Shown: one piece after another, positions 9,844 to 19,101 of the stretch | Layout of the letters: every line of letters begins with the position of its first letter | Numbering within the stretch: position 1 is the first letter of the stretch | Assembly (NCBI RefSeq): GCF_000210075.1 | Contig: NC_021017.1 | Coordinates: forward strand, 2,630,519 to 2,694,518 | Direction of reading: 5' to 3' | Origin: Bacteroides xylanisolvens XB1A | Lineage (GTDB): Bacteria; Bacteroidota; Bacteroidia; Bacteroidales; Bacteroidaceae | DNA: 64,000 bases | Notes under the pieces: generated by a model | Told to the model about the DNA's origin: nothing | The model's database searches: none | Seen by the model: only the letters and a program-made list of their open reading frames with translations | Program-made: the position numbers and the translations under genes

Positions 9844-10791
9844 TTACAAAGGGTATTCCTCAAAAGCATACAAAATGGTAGATAAATAACGTTCACCTGT
9901 ATCGGGTAATAATGCAACAATCATTTTCCCGGCATTTTCCGGTCGCTTCGCCAGTTCCGTAGCAGCATATACGGCTGCTCCTGAAGATATGCCTACCAAC
10001 AAACCTTCCTGTTTGGCTAATTCACGACTCGTACGAATGGCATCGTCATTCTGCACCTGAATAATTTCATCTACGACAGAAGCCTTGTACGTTTTAGGAA
10101 CAAACCCTGCACCGATTCCCTGAATCTTATGCGGACCTGGTTTACCTCCCGATAGTACCGGAGAATCAGAAGGTTCTACTGCCACGATCTTTATACTCGG
10201 ATCACGCATCTTCAGCGCTTCCCCTACACCGCTAACTGTCCCGCCAGTACCTACTCCGGCCACAAAGATATCGACTTTCCCCTCGGTATCTCTCCATATT
10301 TCCAGACCGGTAGTCCGTAAATGCATGGCAGGGTTAGCAGGATTCTCAAATTGTTGTAAGATGACAGCTCCCGGAGTGACCGCCTTCAGTTCTTCAGCTT
10401 TGGCAATGGCTCCTTTCATACCATCCGCACCAGGAGTCAATACTAATTCCGCCCCTAAAGCTTTCAGAAGATTACGCCGTTCGATACTCATGGTATCGGG
10501 CATCGTCAGAATCAGTTTATAGCCTTTAGCTGCCGAAACAAAAGCCAACCCCACACCGGTATTCCCGCTGGTCGGTTCAATGATAGTTGCTCCGGGATGC
10601 AAAATTCCTTTCGTTTCTGCATCCTCAATCATAGCCAATGCTACACGGTCCTTCACGCTTCCTGCCGGATTGAAAGATTCAATCTTTACAATCAGACGAG
10701 CTTTCAGGTCGTTACTTGTATTATAGTTACTAAGTTCCAATAACGGAGTATTACCCACCAAATCCGTCAATTTTCTTGCTATCTTTTCCAT
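9844..10791 (-). CDS. cysK: Cysteine synthase A (O-acetylserine sulfhydrylase)
   Basis: This 315-residue PLP enzyme makes L-cysteine from O-acetylserine and sulfide in the cytoplasm. The PLP lysine lies in NPAGSVKDR (about residue 45), the phosphate/substrate loop is PTSGNTG (about 70), and [12 protein letters not shown] (about 178) and the late GISSGAA are family hallmarks. Length is typical. It has its own good Bacteroides promoter and a palindrome upstream (10830-10894), so it is regulated apart from the carbohydrate genes around it. It is convergent with GH3 across a strong terminator. Confidence 0.95.
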   Translation of the reverse strand: MEKIARKLTDLVGNTPLLELSNYNTSNDLKARLIVKIESFNPAGSVKDRVALAMIEDAETKGILHPGATIIEPTSGNTGVGLAFVSAAKGYKLILTMPDTMSIERRNLLKALGAELVLTPGADGMKGAIAKAEELKAVTPGAVILQQFENPANPAMHLRTTGLEIWRDTEGKVDIFVAGVGTGGTVSGVGEALKMRDPSIKIVAVEPSDSPVLSGGKPGPHKIQGIGAGFVPKTYKASVVDEIIQVQNDDAIRTSRELAKQEGLLVGISSGAAVYAATELAKRPENAGKMIVALLPDTGERYLSTILYAFEEYPL

Positions 10792-10829
10792 ATATATCTG
10801 TTTTAAATTTCTCTTGTTTTAATATATGA

Positions 10830-10894
10830 CAAAGATAGTGCGGATTCTGTTCAGGGTAAATACCATATATGTGGTAAATTCATACCACATATAT
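10830..10894 (-). promoter_or_regulatory. cysK promoter with 12-bp inverted repeat operator
   Basis: Reading the minus strand, a -7 box TATCTTTG (10837-10830) lies 19 bp after TTTA (10860-10857), close to the Bacteroides TTTG-N19-21-TAnnTTTG consensus. Immediately upstream is a perfect 12-bp inverted repeat with a 6-nt centre: ATATATGTGGTA (10865-10876) and TACCACATATAT (10883-10894). The position just upstream of the -33 element suits a dimeric activator or repressor of sulfur assimilation; the regulator is unknown. Confidence 0.6.
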
Positions 10895-10912
10895 CTGACT
10901 TCCTGCTAGATA

Positions 10913-11254
10913 TTATATTAAGAAATCAGCTCTCATAGGGCTGAATGTATCAATCAATACACCTGCTTCCAGACAAACACATCCATGAGGCTGGTCAGGT
11001 TCCACATAATAACCATCACCTGTAGAAAGAATTTCTTTCCGATCTCCAATGGTCAATTCAAACTTACCGCTTGCAACATAAGTAACCTGGCTATGATAAT
11101 GTTGGTGCATAGAACCGACGGCACCTTTCTCAAATTCCACTTTCACCATCATCAGTTGCCCGTCATACCCCATTATCTGGCGGCGGATTCCCGGAGCCGG
11201 TTTCTCCCAATCCAATTCTTTCCCAAACTGAAAAGCATCACTGCGTGTTTTCAT
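10913..11254 (-). CDS. KdgF-like single-domain cupin
   Basis: This is a 113-residue cytoplasmic cupin with no signal peptide. The metal-binding core is MHQHYHSQVTYV followed by the GDGYYVEPDQPHG half of the cupin motif, giving the usual three His plus an acid/Gln site. The ending, VLIDTFSPMRADFL, resembles KdgF, which linearises unsaturated uronate products of pectin and alginate breakdown. No uronate pathway gene is adjacent, so the substrate is open. It sits 28 bp after the esterase gene's promoter-distal end and is probably co-transcribed with it. Confidence 0.65.
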   Translation of the reverse strand: MKTRSDAFQFGKELDWEKPAPGIRRQIMGYDGQLMMVKVEFEKGAVGSMHQHYHSQVTYVASGKFELTIGDRKEILSTGDGYYVEPDQPHGCVCLEAGVLIDTFSPMRADFLI

Positions 11255-11282
11255 CTTCCAATCTATTCTTATTATAACTATA

Positions 11283-12083
11283 TTATTTGAATCTCTTCAC
11301 ATAATCTGCAATCAGATAACATGCCGGGCCAAGTACTTGACCATGATCGAATCCTTGCATTTCGTACAAAGTCACCTTCTCGTTACCTATACTTTTCAAG
11401 ACAGCTTCCAACAACGCATTTTCTTCATATCTTGCCGCCATCTCCAGATGCTTGTCCCCCGTAATCAACACGAGAGGAGCAGTTTCCTTGCGGGCCTTAT
11501 TTACCGGAGCATACTCATCAACCACCGGAATACCGTCAGGCAAACCTCGTTCCTTGCGAATAGTGAAATGTGTCACCGTCTGACCACTCACCGGAAGATA
11601 AGCAGCTACACTATCGGCATTTGCTCCGTATGCTGCCATGTACTTTTTATCCATTGCCAGAATCAACGAAAGATAGCCTCCCGCAGAATGACCGGAAACA
11701 AAAATGTGATCCTTACGACCACCATACTTCTTAATATTCTTGAAAACCCATGCCACAGCTTCAGCCGCATCTTCGATGTAAGCCGGATTCTTTGCTTTCG
11801 GACTCAAACGGTAATTCACCGCCACTACTGCAAACCCCTGTTCTCTCAATTCTTTGGGAATAAATTTATTTCCACCTTCCATACCACCACCGTGAAACCA
11901 AACGATAGTTGAGAAATCCTTCTTGTTTTCAGGATAATAAATATCCAGTTTACAACGTTCCAGACGATAGGTGTCCGTTTCGGAGCCAGAGACATAAGAT
12001 ATATCTTTGTTTGTGCGATAAGCATTTTGTGCTTGAGCAATGCAAGCACAAAGCAAAAAGAGAAGAAGGCAAATCTTTTTCAT
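11283..12083 (-). CDS. Secreted alpha/beta-hydrolase, probable carbohydrate esterase
   Basis: This 266-residue protein starts at the Met of MKKICLLLFLLCACIAQAQ (12083), which gives a clean signal peptide; an earlier in-frame Met at 12170 would add a non-secretory leader. The oxyanion motif FHGGGMEGG, the nucleophile elbow SGHSAGGY and the late His in GFDHGQV show a serine alpha/beta-hydrolase of the acetylxylan-esterase/BD-FAE-like kind. It lies just past the terminator of the mannan operon, so removing acetyl groups from mannan is plausible but unproven. Confidence 0.7.
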   Translation of the reverse strand: MKKICLLLFLLCACIAQAQNAYRTNKDISYVSGSETDTYRLERCKLDIYYPENKKDFSTIVWFHGGGMEGGNKFIPKELREQGFAVVAVNYRLSPKAKNPAYIEDAAEAVAWVFKNIKKYGGRKDHIFVSGHSAGGYLSLILAMDKKYMAAYGANADSVAAYLPVSGQTVTHFTIRKERGLPDGIPVVDEYAPVNKARKETAPLVLITGDKHLEMAARYEENALLEAVLKSIGNEKVTLYEMQGFDHGQVLGPACYLIADYVKRFK

Positions 12084-12233
12084 GATCTTATTTATTTCAG
12101 TATTTTTTAGTATTCTTTCCCAATAAGCAGCATACAACCAAATGGCATCCATGTTTCTTATAAAATGCAATATTACGAAATTCTAATAAGAAATAGTCCT
12201 TCTACATACAGCTAATTCTGTTCATGCAAAAAA

Positions 12234-12307
12234 TTATTCGTCTGACGACTGTTGAACTTTCGTCTAACAACTGTCAGACAAAAAGTATACAGTTGTCAGA
12301 CGAATAA
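12234..12307 (-). terminator. Terminator of the mannan operon
   Basis: ATTCGTCTGAC (12236-12246) pairs with GTCAGACGAAT (12295-12305); the stem extends inward through ACTGT/ACAGT with one mismatch and outward through TT/AA. On the minus strand the stem is followed by TTATTTTTT-like U-rich sequence (12237-12230 region). The loop holds a third related copy, GTCTAACAACTGTCAGAC. It lies about 80 bp after the GH26 stop, ending the SusC-to-GH26 transcript. Confidence 0.7.
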
Positions 12308-12384
12308 AGTTATTCAGCTAGAAAACTAGTCTTCTGTATACATAAGACTAATTCTTATATAAAAAGCGATAACATCAGCGTTTA

Positions 12385-13569
12385 TCATTTCACATTCATT
12401 CCTTCAGCCATTGTATACATATCCGGCAAATCGGCAGAGAAAAGCGAAACCGGACTTTCATACATCTTTATAAAACTCTTTTCAGAGGCATGCCCTTTAA
12501 AAACGGAGTAGAAATGCGACTCACTTTCACTAGGATCATATTTGTTTCTCCACATCACAATCATGCTGACAAACTGTCCCGTAGCAGGGGTAAGGATTTG
12601 CTGTGTCCAATAGTTTTTCTCCGGAACACCATCACGTTGAATACCCTCTACTCCGGTTTCTGTAACCCCACACGGTTTTTTCAGTTCTTTTGACAGACGA
12701 GACAAGGTATTCATATTGGTAGTCAGCACAACCGGACTCAAACCATGATAAGAATCCATTCCTAAAAAATCTACATAATCATTGCCGGGCCATCTAAATA
12801 GGAAGTTCTCACGTCCCTGCACAGAATCTATTTGCGGGGAAATCGCATAAATAAGGTTATGCACATTTTTTGTGTCCCGCAAATAATTGACGGTAAACTT
12901 CCAAAAGGAAGTAAATTCATCACTGGTCGTACATGAACTCCCCCACCACGACCATGTTTGGGTATGCTCATGATAAGGGCGGAAAATGACCGGCACTAAT
13001 TCACCATTCTTACCTTTCAAATTCAGTGCAAAATTCGCCAAACGATCCAGCCAAGTTTTAAATTTAAGATGTGTAGGACTTCCCTCTTTAAGAATCTCCT
13101 TCACAACCTCATTACTGGAATTATCCCATGAATCACCTCCGGTCAACGGATTATTCAGATGTGCACATGCAATAAGTACCTCGCCACGCTCATAAGCCTC
13201 TAAAGCGACTCTTTTACGGATTTCATTTTCCGGGTTCTGATAACGATCATCCATTATTTCAGCAACATCAAAACTGAAAACCGCCGGATAGTCACCACAA
13301 ACATCATGAGTGTCGGAGCGTCCTTCCTCATTATACCATTTACGACCATACCAAAGATCATCATGATGTCCGAACATGAAACCTTTTGACTGAATAGCCC
13401 AAAGATTCGAATACAAGGCTTTAGTCTCGGAAGTCGCATTTTTATCTACAATGGAGAGTTCTTTCACTTCTTCATATTCCGGATAAAGCGCCGATACCTC
13501 TTCCACATCGCTACAACTCATAAAGACGGATGCTAATCCGACCAAAAGTATATTGATTTGCTTTTTCAT
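12385..13569 (-). CDS. GH26 beta-mannanase, lipoprotein
   Basis: This 394-residue enzyme of family 26 (clan GH-A) hydrolyses beta-1,4-mannan. The acid/base Glu lies in RPYHEHTQTWSWWG (about residue 200) and the nucleophile Glu in GVTETGVEG (about 305); GHHDDLWYG near the N-terminus is also typical. The signal peptide ends in a lipobox (FMSCSD), so it is membrane-anchored, facing either the surface or periplasm. It is last in the operon running from susC at 22233. Whether it acts endo or releases mannobiose cannot be told from sequence alone. Confidence 0.9.
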   Translation of the reverse strand: MKKQINILLVGLASVFMSCSDVEEVSALYPEYEEVKELSIVDKNATSETKALYSNLWAIQSKGFMFGHHDDLWYGRKWYNEEGRSDTHDVCGDYPAVFSFDVAEIMDDRYQNPENEIRKRVALEAYERGEVLIACAHLNNPLTGGDSWDNSSNEVVKEILKEGSPTHLKFKTWLDRLANFALNLKGKNGELVPVIFRPYHEHTQTWSWWGSSCTTSDEFTSFWKFTVNYLRDTKNVHNLIYAISPQIDSVQGRENFLFRWPGNDYVDFLGMDSYHGLSPVVLTTNMNTLSRLSKELKKPCGVTETGVEGIQRDGVPEKNYWTQQILTPATGQFVSMIVMWRNKYDPSESESHFYSVFKGHASEKSFIKMYESPVSLFSADLPDMYTMAEGMNVK

Positions 13570-13582
13570 AATTATCTGTCTT

Positions 13583-15070
13583 TTAATCTATATTCGTTAA
13601 TAAAATAAAACTTTGAGCCTTGAGGATAGTCTGATAAGTTCCATCAACAGTTAATCCTGTCTGGACAGGGACGGGGTGTCCTTCATTGTTAGTTTGCCTA
13701 TTCCCTTCTTCATATACATATAAAGAAACATTCTCGAGAGCAGCAGGCAAAGAAATATCCAAAGATCGATCCTCGTCTCCTATATTAACGGCAGCAAAAA
13801 CATATTTTCCTTGATATTCTCCAGCAGCCGCATAAACACCTTTCGTGCGATCAAGCGTTGTTTTAAGGATATTAGAACCAGTCGGAAAATAACGGCACAT
13901 CAATGACCAAGTGTAATACCACGGACGGATTTCTTCCTGCGAAGGGTCATCGAAGACTTCTTCTCCTAAGATATTCCACATTCCCCACAACTTAATATCT
14001 TCCGTCTTACCAGAATCACCGCTACTGTGCATTGCGTCATCCAACATCCAGGCAGCTATTCCCGAATATCCTCCATTCATTACCTCCATACAGAGCAATG
14101 GCATATCAAGACCATAAAAATAGTCGTATACCAACATATTAGAATCTGTACCTTTAGTAAACGGATGACCTTCGACACGCCGGTTATACTCTTTCATTAA
14201 CAACGAATCTGCTTCACGCCAATATTTGTAACCGGCCTCTCCCAACACAATCTTTTTACCAGCAGGAATAAATTCCTTATGGCGAGCCAGAATCTCCGCA
14301 TATTGCCCAGAACGTACTTCATGTTGTCCGGGATAGGCATGAATATCGTAAATACCGATGTGCGAATCCAAGTCGGTGGCCGCCTGTTTCACCCATCCTG
14401 CCGCGTCAAATGGAGAAGACGGATTCTTGTAATCAACGACTGCATCAGGGCCGGCAAACTTCACTTTGCCGTCTAGTCCGGGATATTCTTTCATCTTATC
14501 CGCAAAACGGAGTAACATGGATTTCCACAGGTCGTAGTCACCGTCAGTTGAAGCCCAATTCCCATCAGGTTCATTAAAGATCACAAAATATTTGATACAG
14601 GAAAAGCCAAGATCATTGACCAGATAATTCAGGTAATCGACAGACATATCCACCCAACATTGTTCATCCTTCATAGCCCAAGTAGGGGGATTATATTCAC
14701 CATACATCACCACAATATTATGATCCGTACAATACTGCAACAAGCGGGAAAGTGACGCTATATTACGTGTTTTATCATACTTTCCCGTCTGCGGATCATA
14801 ATAACGAAAAGGACTGTTAATCATACAACGCACATACCCCATACGCATAAAGTCAAGGCGTTTAAACAGTTTCTGCCAGTCTTCGTCAGAAACGGAGGCT
14901 CCCCATGACTCGGCTTCATCGTAAGGGTCCCACTCCACACCATTTCCTATGTAACCGGAAGTAACAACCTCTTGAAATACATTCACTGTCAGCCGGTTGT
15001 CAGAGTGCGTACATGAAACAAGCAACATCCCCACCACAAAAGTTCCTATTATTGTTTTTAAATTCATCAT
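13583..15070 (-). CDS. Clan GH-A glycosidase, lipoprotein, family unassigned (copy 1)
   Basis: This 495-residue lipoprotein (LLVSCTHS) is a (beta/alpha)8 glycosidase. The likely acid/base is in FNEPDGNWAS (about residue 168) and the nucleophile in VLGEAGYKYW (about 274), the NE...E pair of clan GH-A. A C-terminal beta-sandwich (about 400-495) completes a GH5/GH30/GH39-like plan. I cannot place it in a family with confidence. The gene is paralogous to the next one upstream (shared GNGxxWDPY, RxxFMRxxxxRxMIN, WMLDDAMHS and RPWYYxWSL). It sits 13 bp from GH26, suggesting a role on mannan or its side groups. Confidence 0.75.
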   Translation of the reverse strand: MMNLKTIIGTFVVGMLLVSCTHSDNRLTVNVFQEVVTSGYIGNGVEWDPYDEAESWGASVSDEDWQKLFKRLDFMRMGYVRCMINSPFRYYDPQTGKYDKTRNIASLSRLLQYCTDHNIVVMYGEYNPPTWAMKDEQCWVDMSVDYLNYLVNDLGFSCIKYFVIFNEPDGNWASTDGDYDLWKSMLLRFADKMKEYPGLDGKVKFAGPDAVVDYKNPSSPFDAAGWVKQAATDLDSHIGIYDIHAYPGQHEVRSGQYAEILARHKEFIPAGKKIVLGEAGYKYWREADSLLMKEYNRRVEGHPFTKGTDSNMLVYDYFYGLDMPLLCMEVMNGGYSGIAAWMLDDAMHSSGDSGKTEDIKLWGMWNILGEEVFDDPSQEEIRPWYYTWSLMCRYFPTGSNILKTTLDRTKGVYAAAGEYQGKYVFAAVNIGDEDRSLDISLPAALENVSLYVYEEGNRQTNNEGHPVPVQTGLTVDGTYQTILKAQSFILLTNID

Positions 15071-15077
15071 TCTGTTT

Positions 15078-16541
15078 TTAATAATCGTAATTAGTATACA
15101 CTATCAGTGATTCTGCCGGCATAGTCACTGTCTCTCCTTTCTCAAGGTGAAGAATCAAGTTCTCATCATTCGGCAAAAGGAGACAATCTCCTTTCTGTTT
15201 CAACGTACCGTCCGAATAGATGAACTTTTTACAACCTGACAGAGAAGAAAGAACATTACTTTTTAGTTTTACCGTTTTCGGACTATCAGAAACATTCACC
15301 AAAGCAATCATATATTTCCCATCTTTTCCTGATACGGCAGCCTTTACGAAAGGCTCTCCGGTGGTGTCTGTTCTATAAACCACAGCTCCGGCAGGCATAT
15401 ACCTGGTCAGTAACGACCAGGCATAATACCACGGACGGACGTTTTCCTCTTCTGCTCCGAAACATTCTTCACCGAATATATTCCAGAATCCCCAAATCTT
15501 CAGTTTGTCAGGTGCTTCATTAGAGTGCATGGCATCATCCAGCATCCAGGCAATGGAACCTGAAAAACCTGTATTGACAGTTTGAATAAGAGCATCTGCC
15601 ATATCTGTTCCATACATATAATCATAAACAAACATCTGCGAATCTTCCAACGAGGCGTTAACTTTACTCCTGGCTCTACGAATATTCTCCTTCTGATACA
15701 AAGAATCAGCCTTTTCCACAAATTTAAAACCAATTTCTCCCATCACGATTTTCTTTCCTTCAGGAATCTTCTCTTTATAGGCAGCAATAATATCTGCATA
15801 TTCTCCAGAATTAACGGTGACTTTAGACGGATAAGTATGGATATCGTAAAGTTCTATTTGTTCGTTCAACTGCACTGCACAGCTATCTATCCATCTTGTC
15901 TCCGCTTTATCCCAGATGGCAATATCCGGACCGACGATACCAACTTCTCCGATCAAGTCAAATTCTTTCATATATTGATAAAACTGCCGGACAGATGATG
16001 CCCAAAGAGGAAAACTCTTATTAGTGGCAGCCCAATAACCATTCGGCTCATTCACTAGATTGTAATAGCGGATACAAGAATATCCTTTATTATGAACCAG
16101 ATAATCAACCAAGGCAGCTGCGTGACGAAGACTTTGACTGTCAATCTCTGCTTCGCGGGCACGAATGACACTCCATCCCCAATCTCCGAACATGACAGTC
16201 ACATTACGACTCTGGCAGTAGTCTAACATTTTGGATAATACTTCCATCCCCCGTTCCGGCACCAATCTCCCCTGGTCAACAAACGAAGAAGTATTAATCA
16301 TGATACGAATAAACTGCGGACGCATAAAATCAAGTCTGTCATACAGTTTCTCCCAATCGGCTTCCGAAATAGTTAGTTTACCTTTGCCATAATCCAGTTG
16401 ATAAGGATCCCACTGCGCCCCATTGCCTATATAGCAATCATTTAGCACCGTTTCCGTATCTATAGTGATTATTACATCCTGTTCTACCGGAGCACAGGAT
16501 GCAAAAAAGGCAACTATAAAAAGAAAGAAGTATTTCTTCAT
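15078..16541 (-). CDS. Clan GH-A glycosidase, lipoprotein, family unassigned (copy 2)
   Basis: This 487-residue paralogue of the downstream gene has a lipobox (FFASCAP), the acid/base Glu in LVNEPNGYWA and the nucleophile in VMGEIGFKF. Sequence around the two glutamates and the WMLDDAMHS and RPWYYAWSLLTRYMPAG blocks is shared; surface regions differ. Both copies keep both catalytic residues, so both are probably active, perhaps on different decorations or chain lengths. Spacing is 7 bp to copy 1 and 17 bp from the binding-protein gene. Confidence 0.75.
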   Translation of the reverse strand: MKKYFFLFIVAFFASCAPVEQDVIITIDTETVLNDCYIGNGAQWDPYQLDYGKGKLTISEADWEKLYDRLDFMRPQFIRIMINTSSFVDQGRLVPERGMEVLSKMLDYCQSRNVTVMFGDWGWSVIRAREAEIDSQSLRHAAALVDYLVHNKGYSCIRYYNLVNEPNGYWAATNKSFPLWASSVRQFYQYMKEFDLIGEVGIVGPDIAIWDKAETRWIDSCAVQLNEQIELYDIHTYPSKVTVNSGEYADIIAAYKEKIPEGKKIVMGEIGFKFVEKADSLYQKENIRRARSKVNASLEDSQMFVYDYMYGTDMADALIQTVNTGFSGSIAWMLDDAMHSNEAPDKLKIWGFWNIFGEECFGAEEENVRPWYYAWSLLTRYMPAGAVVYRTDTTGEPFVKAAVSGKDGKYMIALVNVSDSPKTVKLKSNVLSSLSGCKKFIYSDGTLKQKGDCLLLPNDENLILHLEKGETVTMPAESLIVYTNYDY

Positions 16542-16558
16542 ATTTTATCATCCATTAG

Positions 16559-17536
16559 TTAATCCTCATTTTTTGTCACGAGTACAAAGAACTTACGTGC
16601 CTGTTTAGCAAACACATCATAATCAGTATAAATATAGGTCCACTCATCCACACCATTGATTTGGAAAGAGAAAGCATTATTCGGCAAAGTTACCGTATTG
16701 GTATAACCTCCCCCCTGGAATAATGTATAAGTTCCCGGATTTTCGAGTACGGCAGTCGATTCATTTCCGTCCGAATCAATAAAAGTAATAGTACCTAAAC
16801 TGTAATTACGAATCCAACGGCTCTCTCCTACTGGGATTTTCCGATAATACTTCTTCAGATCAATATCCGTCTTATCTGCCGGATTAGAAGAACCTTTAAA
16901 TATAAAATCTGCATATTTCCCATCAGGCCCAGCAGCATTTATACATTTCCCGGATGTGTTTCCATCATCTGTGATATTCTCCATAATAAAGGTCAGTGTA
17001 TTGTCATACTCTTTTTCCGGGGAATATTCATCATACCAGCACCATGATTTGTCCATAAACGGATAAACTCTTCCGCCACCCCATTCCGGACCTGTACCAC
17101 CATAAATAATCAAATTATTAATCGACCATGTACCTTCCAGACTTTCACGGAATTCATTCACATAGATCATATATTCACGTGTTTTTCCAGTTGCGGAAGT
17201 TACAGTAAGAACCGATTTTCGCTCCGGATTACTAAAATCCAATGTACTGCCTTTACCTGCAGAAGCTGTGGCTTGATACGACAATTCGATAGATTCTATT
17301 TCAACTTTCGACAAATCAGGAATAGCCCCCACATTAAGGGTTACGGTAACTTCCCCGGTTGTATCATCAATGCGTTCAATTTCAGCCTGTCCCACCTGGT
17401 TCTTGAATTTAAGATTCGTTACAGACCTCTCGTTATTCCATCCTCCATCATTCAAATCATCCTGCATGTCTTTCACACAAGATTGCATTATCCCCATACA
17501 AAGGATAAACAGTGTGTATTTTAATAGTTTATTCAT
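16559..17536 (-). CDS. Surface glycan-binding lipoprotein (mannan locus)
   Basis: This 325-residue lipoprotein (MQSCVKD) lies right after susD, the usual place of the locus-specific glycan-binding protein. An N-terminal Ig-like domain of the DUF5018 kind is suggested by VTNLKFKNQVG...VTVTLNVGAIPDLSKVE and GKTREYMIYV (about 40-130). The C-terminal half is rich in Trp and Tyr (WCWYDEYSPEKEY, WTYIYTDYD) and could bind mannan. No catalytic motif is seen. The function is inferred from position. Confidence 0.7.
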   Translation of the reverse strand: MNKLLKYTLFILCMGIMQSCVKDMQDDLNDGGWNNERSVTNLKFKNQVGQAEIERIDDTTGEVTVTLNVGAIPDLSKVEIESIELSYQATASAGKGSTLDFSNPERKSVLTVTSATGKTREYMIYVNEFRESLEGTWSINNLIIYGGTGPEWGGGRVYPFMDKSWCWYDEYSPEKEYDNTLTFIMENITDDGNTSGKCINAAGPDGKYADFIFKGSSNPADKTDIDLKKYYRKIPVGESRWIRNYSLGTITFIDSDGNESTAVLENPGTYTLFQGGGYTNTVTLPNNAFSFQINGVDEWTYIYTDYDVFAKQARKFFVLVTKNED

Positions 17537-17552
17537 AGCTCACGATTTTTTA

Positions 17553-19091
17553 TTATTCTCTTAAACTTGGATTAAGATTAATCTCGGTTTGCGGCAACGG
17601 ATAGAAAGAATATTGACTTTCATTTAGTCCGGCATCCTTCACTTCTTTGATTTCTCCAATCCTGCCCCAACGACGAATATCGTACATACGATCTCCTTCA
17701 AAAGCCATTTCAAACTTACGTTCTTCATATACTTTCTCCCGGAATTCATCTATCGGCAATCCTGGAGTCAAATCCCCCAATCCTGCCCTATGCCGGATAA
17801 AGTTTATCAGTTCATAAGCCTTGGTAGTCGGGCCGGCAGCTTCGGCATACACCATCGCAATGTCAGTAAAACGAATGAGAAAGGGGCGTGTACTAGTCTT
17901 ATCCCCATCAAATTTGGGATCGATGTATTTTCGGCAGAAGGGGTACTCAAAATCACCGCCATCCGGTTTCCATTCCGCTTTTACCGTTCCATCTTCATTA
18001 TACACCTTGTCCACAATGAGATCTTTCTTACGCAAATCGTTTCCATCAAACTCATTATAGAAATTCATTTCCGTACGATATTCTCCCCAACCGTCATGAG
18101 ATTTTATATATTCATCTTTGTCTCCTTGCTTGATCCAGATAGTAGCACCCTCAATATAAGGAAGGAACATTTTGGATATCTTAGAATATTGTCCTTCTGC
18201 CTCTCCCGTTCTATCCATAGACATCAAGAAAATATTTTCTTTACCGGCAAAGTTCTCTACATCATAAATCTTGAGCAAATCACTTTCAAAACCATACGTA
18301 TTCTGCGGATAATCCGGATCCAATCCTAATGCTCTTCCGGCATAAGTCATAGCATCTTGATAGAGAGAATTGACATCTTTCGCCATTTCCTTGTATAAAG
18401 GCACATTATTTGCTTTGGCAGAAGCTGCATATAAATAGATTTTAGCTAACAAAGCCTGTGCACCGACTCTATCGATACGTCCCATTATGGGGGCAGCGTA
18501 TACAGGCAACAATTCTTCCGCTTTTTTACAATCGTCAATCATCAAATCATAAATCTCATCCATATTATTTGCCAAAGGAGTACCCGTTTGCGACAGTGTC
18601 TCCACTACTCCATAATGCATCGGTACCAAACCGAAGTTACGTGAAAGACAGAAGTAATTGTATGCACGTAAAAAATAAGCTTCACCCAAATACTGATCCT
18701 TTAGCTTGGAATCAATATCCGTACCCGGCATCTTCTTAATGACAGCATTCGCCCGATTAATAGCAATGAATGAGTATTTAAAGAAATTGACCAAAGTAGC
18801 ATTGGTATCAAAGTTATCAATTCTCCACAGATTCAAGGCACGATTATCAACGGAGGCATCTCCTTTAGTAGTCATAATTTCAGTAGGCATATCACCGATG
18901 AAATAAAGAGCACGCGAATACTCGATATAGGTAAGAGTAGCATAAGCGTAATGAATAGCTGCCATTGCATCCCCCTCTGTTTTATAGAAGTTATCTTCGG
19001 AATAGAATCCGTAAGGCTCTTCATCAAGACTGCAACCGGAAAAGCCCAGGATACAGCTTATTAAAATGAAAGTGTATATATTCTTTTTCAT
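17553..19091 (-). CDS. SusD-like outer-membrane lipoprotein (mannan locus)
   Basis: This is a 512-residue SusD/RagB-family lipoprotein (GFSGCSLDEEP). Diagnostic blocks are the early AIHYAYATL, the TPR segment YLGEAYFLRAYNYFCLSRNFG (about 135-155, quoted in part), and the C-terminal YEERKFEMAFEGDRMYDIRRWG (about 455-475). It pairs with the SusC encoded 10 bp upstream as the hinged lid of the transporter. Substrate is inferred as beta-mannan from GH26, GH2 and GH130 neighbours. Confidence 0.92.
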   Translation of the reverse strand: MKKNIYTFILISCILGFSGCSLDEEPYGFYSEDNFYKTEGDAMAAIHYAYATLTYIEYSRALYFIGDMPTEIMTTKGDASVDNRALNLWRIDNFDTNATLVNFFKYSFIAINRANAVIKKMPGTDIDSKLKDQYLGEAYFLRAYNYFCLSRNFGLVPMHYGVVETLSQTGTPLANNMDEIYDLMIDDCKKAEELLPVYAAPIMGRIDRVGAQALLAKIYLYAASAKANNVPLYKEMAKDVNSLYQDAMTYAGRALGLDPDYPQNTYGFESDLLKIYDVENFAGKENIFLMSMDRTGEAEGQYSKISKMFLPYIEGATIWIKQGDKDEYIKSHDGWGEYRTEMNFYNEFDGNDLRKKDLIVDKVYNEDGTVKAEWKPDGGDFEYPFCRKYIDPKFDGDKTSTRPFLIRFTDIAMVYAEAAGPTTKAYELINFIRHRAGLGDLTPGLPIDEFREKVYEERKFEMAFEGDRMYDIRRWGRIGEIKEVKDAGLNESQYSFYPLPQTEINLNPSLRE

Positions 19092-19101
19092 ATCATTTAA
19101 T

